DNA of 64,000 nt, taken from contig NZ_JAHTKI010000016.1 of NCBI RefSeq assembly GCF_019145475.1, forward strand, positions 1-64,000. Reading direction: 5' to 3'. How positions within the stretch are numbered: the first letter of the stretch is position 1; the number at the start of each line of letters is the position of its first letter. Source of the DNA: Pseudomonas botevensis. Its GTDB lineage: Bacteria > Pseudomonadota > Gammaproteobacteria > Pseudomonadales > Pseudomonadaceae. Below, one piece after another: positions 51,230 to 60,800 of this stretch. The notes under the pieces are model-generated. The model was given only the letters and a program-made list of their open reading frames with translations. It was not told the origin of the DNA and did no database searches. Both the position numbers and the translations under genes were made by a program.

Positions 51230-54046
51230 ATGGGCACAATAAATGACGGTATGGATAAAGAGCCGCTTGGCGATTCTCAGGGGGTATCTGATGGGGTTGG
51301 CTCCGCACCTCCGCCACCCATTATCAACCTGATCAAGAACATTGCCGGCTCACCTTATGCTGTCGCGGGTACAGGTGTCTCCGGAGCCCAGGTTGGAATT
51401 GTCATCGGTAATACGGATGTAATCATAGGGACTGCCAATGTCAGGTCCGGAATATGGAATACGGCGATCAGTTATCCGGCCAATGTCAACAAAAGCAGCA
51501 TCCAGGCATTTCAAACCGTCGACAATCAAGGTTCTGCGCGCACAGCGGTCATGGAGATCTATCGGGCAGTCTTGACCTATCCGAAACCCAGCGACACTAC
51601 ACCCACTGAAGGTCTGGTTTTCCGTGGCATTGGCGCTCCCGGTTCGACGGTGCTTGTCGTCAAGTCACCTCCCAATCACGGTGAAGTTCTCAGCGCTCAA
51701 TCCAGCATTGATGGTCAAGGCAACTGGCAAGCGCCTCTTACTGCGCGTTTGCCTAGTGGTTCGGTGTCGGTCAGTGCTTTGGTTTCTTACGCCGGTACGA
51801 CCAGCATCTATACATTGCCGGTGATCTTCAGCGCACAGGCCCCCGTCGTCATCACCAGTCCGGCAGCCGGTTCAACCCAGAACAGTCCCTTCACGCTGGG
51901 TGGCACAGGCGGAGTGGGTGGAGCCCTCATGGAGGTCTTTCTCGACTTGAACCACTTCATCAAAGTCGGTGAAGCCCAAATCACCGGCAACATCTGGAGT
52001 GTGGCAGTGACAGTCGACCCGGGACGACGCTCACTGGTCGTCCGGCAGACCGATAAAACCGTCCCGTCCGACTTCAGCCAGCCGCGATCCTTTGACGTTC
52101 GTCCGCCCGCCGTGAGCAAAGTCGATGTCAGCGTTCCTGGCGCAACCACCGTGAAGTTCGAGGGTGACGGTTACGAAGGTGCCACTGTCGTGATCAGCGT
52201 GGTCAGCGGCCCCGGTGGCGCGGCCCCGGCGCAGGCAACGGTGGTCGGTGGCAAGTGGCAGACCAGCGCAACGAACTGGCCCAACGGTCTGTACCGGATG
52301 AGTGCGATTCAAAAGGTGCCCGACAACGCGGGTGGCTGGATCGAGTCGGCGCCCTTTGCGTTCGAGTACCTGTTCAATTTTCCGCTGCCCTACGAGGTGA
52401 GTGCCACGCCGGAGTACTGGACAACCCTGTCCGGCAAAGGTGTGTTGGGCGCTACCGTGTCGCTTTATGAAGTCGATGGCATCACCCGGATTGCCCCGGA
52501 TGTCCGGGTTGGTTCCGATAACCGGTGGTCAAGCAAAGCCTATGTCGAGTGGGGGCCAACCTTTGACCGGATCGTTCGTGTCCGCCAGGGGTTGAATAAT
52601 CAGCAATCCGCCGACGTCGAGTACAAAGTCCGCATCCCGCCGAGGGCACCTGGCATTGACAGGGTTCCACCCGAGGGGTTGTCACCCACCTTCACCGGCA
52701 GCTGTGAGTCGGGTGCCCAGGTGAATCTCTTGTTCAGCGGCAGCAGCACCTTGCATTCCGCCGTGGTGAGCGGCCGGACATGGTCGTTTCAGCGTGCGCA
52801 GCCGTTTGCTCCGGGTGTCGAACATACCGTCACCGCGACTCAAGTGGCGGCCCAGCAGACCTCGCCGGCGGCGACTGTAACTTTCCTGCTCTTTCTGCCC
52901 ATGATCCCGCCGGTCATCACCGAACCGGAAAAGGATTCCGACGTCGGTCGTGACGTGACCTTCCGAGGCACGGACGGCATGAAAGGGGCCACGCTGTTCT
53001 TGTTTGATTACTTGAGCGGTAGCGACCTGGGTTCGGCCACGCTGACTGCCGACGGGCCGTGGGAAATCACCCTGGAGAAACTGAAATTCGGCCGTTGGGT
53101 GGTGCGGGCAAGACAGGAGATCGACGGCCAGGTATCGGCGGACAGCGATTCACACCCCTTTCATGTGGTGTTGCTCGCGCCAGGTTTCACTTCTCCGATA
53201 GAGGACGGCAGGTTGACGCGTACCTCGATGATCGAGGGGGAAGGCATGCCGTTGGGGGCCGTCGATGTTTTTCTGCAAGGCGCTGCCGAGCCTTTGTTCG
53301 AAAGGCTGCCGATCGACATCAACGGCAAATGGAGGCGCGAAGTGACATTGCCGGTGGGGCATAAAACCCTTTGGGCCAGACAGTATTTCGAAGACCAGAC
53401 CTCCAGGGACAGCTGGCCGTGCAACTACAGCGTGGTTCCGGAGCCTCCGGTGCTGGAGACCCCGGTATCGGGAGCGCATGTCGGTCAGGGCGAGGTCGCA
53501 TCAGGCTTCGGCGTGCCGGGGGACACCATCATCGTCTGGTTGATTTATGTCGGAGCGGTGAAGGCAGGAGAAACCACGGTGCAGGCCGACCGAACCTGGT
53601 CGGTGGCCCTGGATATCAGGCAACCCTCGCGTGAAAACAGCTTGCATGCGACGGCCACATGCGACGGTTTCAGCTCGGACGGCTCCGATGCGCGGAACGT
53701 GATTCTGGGTACTTACCGGCCCGTCTTCGAGAAACCCGCCGAAGGGCAATACGTCAGTGATCCGGTGTCTTTCTCTGGTCAGGGCCGGGCCGGCACGATG
53801 CGGGTCCGCAGTTGGTTCAACCCTGAGCGGGAGTGGCTGGCGGCTGGGGTTGCCGGCGGTATCTGGCAGGGCGAGGCTATGGCCGCGCTACCGCCTGGCG
53901 GCCATTGGTGCCAGATCCAGCAGTCCCTGACCGACGACGCGGGTGGTGCGACGATTTCCGACCGTGTCATGAGTTCGCGCTTTGAAGTGCTTGCGTCGGC
54001 GCCAGAGCAAAACATACACCGATCGTCCGATAAACGGTCGACCTGA
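51230..54046 (+). CDS. Ig-like repeat protein associated with the Tc toxin locus
   Basis: A 938-residue protein built from about ten beta-sandwich units of about 90 residues, each following the pattern P-x-SP-x-GS...F-GTG-GA...G-x-W. Examples are ITSPAAGSTQNSPFTLGGTG, ITEPEKDSDVGRDVTFRGTD and LETPVSGAHVGQGEVASGFG. The N-terminal 25 residues are polar with no signal peptide or membrane segment, so it is not a classical exported adhesin. It is first in the TcA gene cluster and ends 118 bases before the TcA N-terminal gene. It could be a receptor-binding or assembly partner of the toxin. I know of no described function. Confidence 0.8.
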   Translation: MGTINDGMDKEPLGDSQGVSDGVGSAPPPPIINLIKNIAGSPYAVAGTGVSGAQVGIVIGNTDVIIGTANVRSGIWNTAISYPANVNKSSIQAFQTVDNQGSARTAVMEIYRAVLTYPKPSDTTPTEGLVFRGIGAPGSTVLVVKSPPNHGEVLSAQSSIDGQGNWQAPLTARLPSGSVSVSALVSYAGTTSIYTLPVIFSAQAPVVITSPAAGSTQNSPFTLGGTGGVGGALMEVFLDLNHFIKVGEAQITGNIWSVAVTVDPGRRSLVVRQTDKTVPSDFSQPRSFDVRPPAVSKVDVSVPGATTVKFEGDGYEGATVVISVVSGPGGAAPAQATVVGGKWQTSATNWPNGLYRMSAIQKVPDNAGGWIESAPFAFEYLFNFPLPYEVSATPEYWTTLSGKGVLGATVSLYEVDGITRIAPDVRVGSDNRWSSKAYVEWGPTFDRIVRVRQGLNNQQSADVEYKVRIPPRAPGIDRVPPEGLSPTFTGSCESGAQVNLLFSGSSTLHSAVVSGRTWSFQRAQPFAPGVEHTVTATQVAAQQTSPAATVTFLLFLPMIPPVITEPEKDSDVGRDVTFRGTDGMKGATLFLFDYLSGSDLGSATLTADGPWEITLEKLKFGRWVVRARQEIDGQVSADSDSHPFHVVLLAPGFTSPIEDGRLTRTSMIEGEGMPLGAVDVFLQGAAEPLFERLPIDINGKWRREVTLPVGHKTLWARQYFEDQTSRDSWPCNYSVVPEPPVLETPVSGAHVGQGEVASGFGVPGDTIIVWLIYVGAVKAGETTVQADRTWSVALDIRQPSRENSLHATATCDGFSSDGSDARNVILGTYRPVFEKPAEGQYVSDPVSFSGQGRAGTMRVRSWFNPEREWLAAGVAGGIWQGEAMAALPPGGHWCQIQQSLTDDAGGATISDRVMSSRFEVLASAPEQNIHRSSDKRST

Positions 54047-54064
54047 CTGTCATTTCTGACAGTA
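54045..54064. promoter_or_regulatory. Lux-box-like dyad upstream of the tcA N-terminal gene
   Basis: GACTGTCATTTCTGACAGTA has perfect ACTGTCA/TGACAGT arms around TTTC and the CT-N12-AG spacing. It overlaps the last two bases of the preceding gene and ends 100 bases before the ATG at 54165. Confidence 0.5.
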
Positions 54065-54164
54065 GACGAAAGCAGGCGACGGGCGCCAAATCGAATCAAC
54101 CGAACACATGAACTGCCGAACAAAAGCAGCTCGTCGGGATGGCTTTTGCCGCAAGGAAATCACC

Positions 54165-57100
54165 ATGGCCAAGAACCGCAAACGTCCTGCCGAGCAACTC
54201 TATGAACAGTTGTTCGCGACGCGCACGCGCGGCAAGAAATACCCCGACTTGAGCGCCTATCTGAGTGCGGGCGGTTCGATTTTTCCTCTGGTGGAAAAGG
54301 GTGTTCACGGCCTCGTGAAGGACTACCGGATGAGCCGTGAAGATGCGCAGGCGTTCCTGCGCCAGGCCAGCAGTATGGCCATCTACGTCAGGCGCCGGTT
54401 CATCGAACATACCTTGACGGGCCGCAAGCAGGAAAAAACCGCAGCCGGACAGGAAAGTGCCTCATCGAGCGGGCTGCTGTCGATGGTTGCGGGGCCGACT
54501 TTCGAGACGTTGCTCAACCCCGACTTCGACGGCTCCTGCCCACCGACCGCGCTGGAAAGCCTCTGGTCGCCGGTGGCTTATCTGGTCGAGTTGTTGCAGT
54601 GGGTCAGCGGACGTATCGAGAGCGTCGGTGACACCGAGGCGGACTACCTGCTGCATAACCGGCGCACTGACTTGAAGCAGTTGGTGGTTGATTTCAACGC
54701 GGTTTACCAGTCGGTCTCGGCGGTCGACATCATCAACCATGTGCTGGAAGTGTTCATCACGACCCATGGCACCGCGACCAATCTGGTGGACGCCCTGATC
54801 GAGGCGCGCTACCCCAATGACCTGCCTTACTTCCAGCATTGGGTCACCGTCGATGCGATCGCCGAGCATCTGGGCCTGTCGGTGGGTAATTTTGCCCACA
54901 TGGTCGACCTGCAGTTTCCTTATTTTCTGCAGGTCGATGGCTGGGACGCCGATGCCGGCCGCGCGCTGGCCCATGCCTCGCGGCTGGGGCCTTACCAGCG
55001 AACATTGTTGACGCAAGCACGAGCGGTCTTTGCGGACCGGGAAGCCTTTTTCAACGAGAACTTCGGCTCCGATAATCTCGACAAGTACCAGAACCTCGAT
55101 CAGGTCCAGTTCTTCGGTGAGCGGACTTCACTGGTGGTTGCCGATGTCGAGTCGCTCCTGGCGATTCGCGCTTTCGCACCGCAACGCTCGGCCAATGTGA
55201 AGTTCGCCGATACCGCGCCAGCCAGGCCGGAAAGCGAGCGCTTCGGCGCGGTGTACGTCAACGCCGCACAAGGCCCTGCCATCGATATCGTCGAGAACGG
55301 GCAGATTCAGAAACTCAATCTGGGACCCGACACGGAAGCCGATTTCGAGCGTTTCGATCGACTGAACCGCAAGGTGCGCCTGGACAAATGGCTGGGCCTG
55401 CGCAGTTTTGAGGTGGACACGATGCTGGTCTGCGCGATGAGCGCAGAAGTTCGCGGCGGGGCAAAAGCGGGCGAGTTGTGGATAACCGATAACGTGTTGC
55501 ATGCGCTGGGACTGTTCCGGCTGCTGCGTGAACGCTATGGGTGTGCTGCTCTGGACTTCGCTGTGTTCCTGGACGAGATGCCGCGGTGGGGAATCGGTGA
55601 TGAACTCTCGCTGTTTGATCAGGTGTTCAACGGCCAGGGCAACTATCGCCAGCCTTTGATGCTCGATGGCGAGGACTTTGCGGCGATACCCGCCGTGGGC
55701 AGCAGCGACCCGACCGTCATTCAGTTGTGCAGCGGTTTGCAGATCGATCTGCTGACCTACAGCTACCTGGCTGTGGCGATAGCCGAAGCGCAAGGGCTGG
55801 GTAGAAACCTGCAACGTACGCCAGCGGTGGTTTCCGCGTTTTATCGGTTGGTGAAGCTGGCGCGGATGCTGGGGGTTACCCCGGTCGAAATCGTACTGAT
55901 GCTGACCTTGATGGGCGGCGGCAACAGCTGGCTCAACGGGTTGGCGGGGTTGCCCAAAATCAATACCGGCGCGGGCGATGCGCCGGATGTATTGAACCTG
56001 ATCTATGCCCTGCATTCGTGCGTGAGCTGGTGCAAGGAGCGCAACCTGGCGGTACTCGGGATGCTGCAGATGGTGGCGGAGCCACCCGTCAGTGGCACAG
56101 CCTCCGCCGCGCAGCTGCAGTTTTTCGACAAGGTTGCCAGTCTGCTGCCGGCGGCCTTGTTGACCGATGCCGGATTCCTGATGGCCGACGTACCGCCCGT
56201 GCCCGTGGGGAACTGGCTCAGTCTGCTGGCTTCGCTGGCGGACGCCGATGGCCTGGTGCTCGCGATCACCGTGGATGAATCTCAATACCTGATCGAGGCT
56301 CGTCTGCGCCTGGACCGTGCGGTGCAGGATGGCCTGCCGGCGATGGCCACCGAACTGCGGGCGGCCATCGTCGAAAGAATGCTCGGTGTCCTGCTGCAAG
56401 CCAGGGAGGCACAAGTCTCGGTGGCCAGGGAGGCACTGGCCGTATTGACCGGCCTTGATCCCGAGCTGGCCATGGTCGTTCTGGCCTGGGCCGATGCCTC
56501 GGTCTATCGACTGTTGCGCGCGATCACCGAGCGAGGCGCGCAGAGCCCGCAAAGCGTGCGCGGTGAACGCTTCGTCGAAGGCGATCCGCTGCTCAGGATG
56601 TTGGCCAATGTGCAACGCCTCAGCGAGGTCGTCGCAACACTGGGGCTGAGTGTCGCCGTGTTGCAGGAGTATCTGGCTTACGGTCATCGGGCCTGGCTCG
56701 GCCAGTCGAGCAAACACGAGTTTTCGATGAGCACGCTCTATTACCTGACCGCGCTCACCCGTGCGTTCGAGATGAGCGAGCAGCCCGCGCAGGTTCTGCT
56801 GGACTACCTGCGCGCCGTCGACACTCTGCAAAGCAACATTGCCGGGGATTCGTTGAGGCTTGCCCAGGAGGCCAGCTACATCAAGCTGGCCGGGTTCTTT
56901 CGCTGGAGCGTTGTGGAGGTGCGCCAGTGCGTGGCCCGGATCGATCCGTCGCTCAAGATTCTGAAAACCCTGCGCCAACTGGATCTGTTGATGCGCATCC
57001 GCACGCTGGCCGCGCACAGCGGTATGGATGCCCGGACGATTTTTCTGCTTGGCAACTTGCCGGAGGCCATCGACAAGGAGGCCTATGCCGACGCCGCCGA

Positions 57101-57788
57101 GCACGCCCTGCTGAGCCAGTCGCAAGCGCGAGTAGTTGATCTTCAGCTTGTCGGTGACGTGGAGCAACTGGTCGTCAGGACCTGCACGGTGGATAACACC
57201 GAGGTCGTGGCCAACTCGGATAACACCATCACCTACACGGTGACGCTGAAGGATGCCGACGGCACGCCATTGAAGGGGATCAGGGTGTTCTGGCAAGCCA
57301 GCCTCGGCACCATTGCGACGAAGATCACCGATGAAAACGGCAAACTCAAGGCCGAGTTCGTCCCCGGTCAGGCACTGGGCAGCGACACGCCAGCGTTCTG
57401 GATGGATCTGTTCAAACCGGTCAACGCGCCGGAAGTTCGTGTGGTTCCCGACGCCTCGACACTGTTCTTCCCAGGCCCGTTGATGTCGCGAATTCCGCTG
57501 GCCAGCGTAGCGGCGGGCGAAGAAGTGCAGCTGTACGCCGAGCTGCGGGACGACTTCAAAAACCGTGGGCCGCACCAGCTCATCGAGTGGTTTTCCGAGC
57601 CTGCCGCAGGCGATGAAGGCAAGCCGGTCGTCATCCGGCCAGCGGGGCAATCCTTCACCGATCAGCAAGGGCTGACCAAGGTGTTTATCCACGCTCCTGA
57701 AGGCGGGACGTTCACGTTTTCCGTGCGCAGCCAGGGTAGCAACAACAGCGCGATTTTCGAACCGATCCGGTTCCTGCCGCCGGCTTGA
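54165..57788 (+). CDS. Tc toxin A subunit, N-terminal half (VRP1-type), with C-terminal Ig-like domains
   Basis: A 1207-residue protein corresponding to the shell-forming first half of a TcA pore protein. The N-terminus (EQLFATRTRGKKYPDLSAYL, then RRRFIEHTL) and GSCPPTALESLWSPVAYLVELLQW are the conserved VRP1/TcA start. The middle is alpha-helical like the TcA shell. From about residue 1000 two Ig-like units follow (NTITYTVTLKDADGTPLKG and the GEEVQLYAELRDDF block). AAGGAAATCACC precedes the ATG at 54165. The frame is open 19 codons upstream. The other TcA half is encoded 54 bases downstream, so TcA is split as in TcaA/TcaB and YenA1/YenA2 systems. Confidence 0.85.
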   Translation: MAKNRKRPAEQLYEQLFATRTRGKKYPDLSAYLSAGGSIFPLVEKGVHGLVKDYRMSREDAQAFLRQASSMAIYVRRRFIEHTLTGRKQEKTAAGQESASSSGLLSMVAGPTFETLLNPDFDGSCPPTALESLWSPVAYLVELLQWVSGRIESVGDTEADYLLHNRRTDLKQLVVDFNAVYQSVSAVDIINHVLEVFITTHGTATNLVDALIEARYPNDLPYFQHWVTVDAIAEHLGLSVGNFAHMVDLQFPYFLQVDGWDADAGRALAHASRLGPYQRTLLTQARAVFADREAFFNENFGSDNLDKYQNLDQVQFFGERTSLVVADVESLLAIRAFAPQRSANVKFADTAPARPESERFGAVYVNAAQGPAIDIVENGQIQKLNLGPDTEADFERFDRLNRKVRLDKWLGLRSFEVDTMLVCAMSAEVRGGAKAGELWITDNVLHALGLFRLLRERYGCAALDFAVFLDEMPRWGIGDELSLFDQVFNGQGNYRQPLMLDGEDFAAIPAVGSSDPTVIQLCSGLQIDLLTYSYLAVAIAEAQGLGRNLQRTPAVVSAFYRLVKLARMLGVTPVEIVLMLTLMGGGNSWLNGLAGLPKINTGAGDAPDVLNLIYALHSCVSWCKERNLAVLGMLQMVAEPPVSGTASAAQLQFFDKVASLLPAALLTDAGFLMADVPPVPVGNWLSLLASLADADGLVLAITVDESQYLIEARLRLDRAVQDGLPAMATELRAAIVERMLGVLLQAREAQVSVAREALAVLTGLDPELAMVVLAWADASVYRLLRAITERGAQSPQSVRGERFVEGDPLLRMLANVQRLSEVVATLGLSVAVLQEYLAYGHRAWLGQSSKHEFSMSTLYYLTALTRAFEMSEQPAQVLLDYLRAVDTLQSNIAGDSLRLAQEASYIKLAGFFRWSVVEVRQCVARIDPSLKILKTLRQLDLLMRIRTLAAHSGMDARTIFLLGNLPEAIDKEAYADAAEHALLSQSQARVVDLQLVGDVEQLVVRTCTVDNTEVVANSDNTITYTVTLKDADGTPLKGIRVFWQASLGTIATKITDENGKLKAEFVPGQALGSDTPAFWMDLFKPVNAPEVRVVPDASTLFFPGPLMSRIPLASVAAGEEVQLYAELRDDFKNRGPHQLIEWFSEPAAGDEGKPVVIRPAGQSFTDQQGLTKVFIHAPEGGTFTFSVRSQGSNNSAIFEPIRFLPPA

Positions 57789-57842
57789 GCCGGATCGCAC
57801 GCGGCAGGTGCGGTTTCGTTCATTGCTTCAGGAGCAACGACC

Positions 57843-60800
57843 ATGGCATCGATTGGCAATATCGGCGGGTTGCAGGAGAAGCGTCGTCAGGCGCTGCTCG
57901 CATACGCCATCGGGCAGCTTCGCAAGGACAACGTCAAAAAGTACCCGTTCGCCAGAACACCGGCCGACATGCTGGAGCTTCTGCGCCTGGATACGCTGGA
58001 CAGTCATGCGGTGCAAAGCTCCTGGGTGGCCGAAGCGACGAGTTGTGTGCAGCAGTACATTCGTGCGGTGTATCACAAGCTCGAGCCTGGTTTCGAGGAC
58101 ACCGAGTTCGAGCCGAAGGATCTCGAGGCGTGGAAGTTTTCCGCTGACTACTCGACCTGGGCGGCGGTGAAAATACTCCAGACCTACCCGGAAAACGTCG
58201 TTCAGCCTTCGGTGCGTATCGGCAAGACCAGCCTGTTCAAAACCTTTGAAAACGACTTGAACCAGACCCGCCTGACGACTGACAGCGTGCAGACCGCGAT
58301 GCAGGCGTATCTCGAAGCGTTCGTCAAAATCTGTGATCTGGAGATGATCAGCGCCTACATGCACGGCGTGTCGCCGGAGCTGGCGGTTTACTACTTCATC
58401 AGCCGTACGCGCAGCAGTCCGCCCCAATATTTCTGGCGAAAAGCCGAAGTCGAAGTGGGCGCCACTGAAACGGCCTTGAATCCGGCGGCATGGAGTGACC
58501 CGCTGCCCGTAGAGGTGGCCGTGGATGCCCAGGTGCTGGATATGCGGCTGGTGGTCTGGAATGGGCGGCTGTGTGTCGTGTGGGCCACCTGGCGCGACCG
58601 GGTCGAACACAAGGACGAGTTTCTCCCGGACAAACTGGACGTTTACCTGGCCTTCAAGCGCCAGAACGATCAGTGGTCACCGCCGACAACATTGCTCACG
58701 CGGGAATTTCAGGAAAAAACCTCTCCCGTCGGCGCCCGACTGATCGTCACGGTCTGGACGGATTATCAGATGCCCAAAGGCAAACTCGGGGTGTTGCTGA
58801 CCAACGAAAAAACTGGCGTTGGCGCCATCCGGGAAAGCGTCGTGCGTGATGTGTTTTTACGGGCCATTGCCCATGACGATGGCGCTTGGCTGGAGCATGT
58901 GGCGAGTGACCGTTTCACGGGCGTCGACATGATTCAGCATCCGCTGATGAATCAGCCGCAGGTGGTGGCCAGTGATGCGCCGGCAGGCGCGCTGACGGAT
59001 TTCCTGGGCCTGCACGCCACGGCGCATCGCGTCGGCAGCGATGATGTGCTGATTGTTCAGGGCTACTGCTGGTCGACAAGGCTTTCCGGAGCCGACGTTT
59101 CCCTGACGCTGGCCCTGCAAGGCGCGCTGCCCGGAGACCCTGCGCCACAGACCGCTGACTATCCACGGGCAGGAGGCTGGAGCAGCGTTTCGCAGGTTTT
59201 CACCCGGGCCAAGGGTTCCTGGACGCAACCGGTTGTCTTCACCTTTGGCAGTACCACCCAAGGCACAAAGCGTTTCGAAGTGCGGGTCAGGGATCTGACG
59301 GATTTCGTTGTTCCGACCCTGCTCAAGAACACGCGCAACGCGGCGCAGTTTCTATCATTCAACCAGGCGCACCTTGCGCTCAAGTTCACCCGGCTCAATA
59401 CGCTCTTCAGCGCCGAACTGGTGGCGCGTGCCAGCATTTCCGTCGATGCCGTGCTTGACTGGTTCACTCAGTTCCTGGAAGAGCCAGGGCCTTCGAGTGC
59501 GCCGTTCGTTGAAACCAATGGCATGTTCGACAGCGCCAACGGCCGCAATGCCTGGGAATTGTTTTTTCACATGGCGCATCTGGTTGCCACGCGCCTGCGC
59601 GATGAGCAGCGTTTCCAGGAGGCGCTGGACTGGCTCAATTACCTGTTCGATCCCCAAGGGCCGGCCGACCCTGATGATCCTCCCGTGGACAACCCTAGAC
59701 CGCCGTACTGGCGGTGCCGGGCATTGCACGGCGATGGCAATCCGGGACACGAAGCCTGGCGCCCGATGGACCCTGATGCCATTTGCTATGGAACCCCCCG
59801 GCACTACCAGATTCTGGTGTTCTGCGAATACGTCCAGACCCTGATTGCCAAGGGCGACTGGCACTATCGGCAACTGACTCGCGACAGTCTGGTCGCGGCC
59901 CGGCTGTGTTACGTCCATGCCGAGTTTCTGATGGGCAGGCAACCGTCGGTTCGCGCAGTGAACCGCTGGCAAACCATCCGGCTCGACGATCTCTTGACCG
60001 CCAGCGAATCACGCCCCCGGCTTGAGGCGTTTGAAAGCGCATTGGCGTTCAGCCTTGGCGATTTCCCGCTGGCGACCGATGCCGATGCCCGCTCGGGATT
60101 GCTCGGCTCCGAGATTTTCATAAATCCGCTCAACGAACAGTTGCTCCGGCTATACGCGTTGCCGGGCGAGCGCCTGGATAACCTGCGTAACAATCGCAGC
60201 ATCGATGGCACGCCGTTGCTCATCGATTTGTTCTCTCCCCCCGCCGACCCTGGCCAGTTACTGCTCGATCTGGCTAGCGGAAACAGTGGTACGCCCAGAG
60301 CCATGGGCGGTCGTCTGAAAGTCGTCGCTTTCCGCTGGCGCATGTCGTTCGAGGTCGGGATGCGCGCTGCGCAGATGCTGTCGGACTTCGGCGCGCAGGT
60401 GTTGAGTCTGATGCAGCAGGCGGATCAGGCCGAACTACAGGAAACGCAGCAACAGCAACTGGTGGAGCTGGGCGACTTCGCGCAAAGAATGCAGGAACAG
60501 ACCCTCGAACAACTGCGCCTGCAAGTCACTGCGCTGGAACAGAGCAGAGCCGTGGCCCAGGAACGTGCCGTCGCCTATGAGCAACGCTATGTCGAGGACG
60601 TATCGGCGGTCGAGTATGAGGTGATGGACAAGATCCAGTTATCCAAAGAGCTGTCACTCATCGCGTCCAGCATCAAACCGGTTGGCGCAGCCATTGCCGC
60701 GTTGCCGAAAATTTTTGGTTTGGCGAATGGTGGGCACCAGGTCGAGAAAGTCACCGATGCCGTGGTGTTCGGGCTGAACGTCGCCGCCTCGGTGCAGCAG

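Noticed and set aside
55128..57800. Minus-strand open frame of 890 codons across the tcA N-terminal gene
   Set aside because: A shadow frame caused by high third-position GC; the translation is rich in His, Gln and Arg without domains, whereas the plus strand has TcA motifs and a ribosome site.
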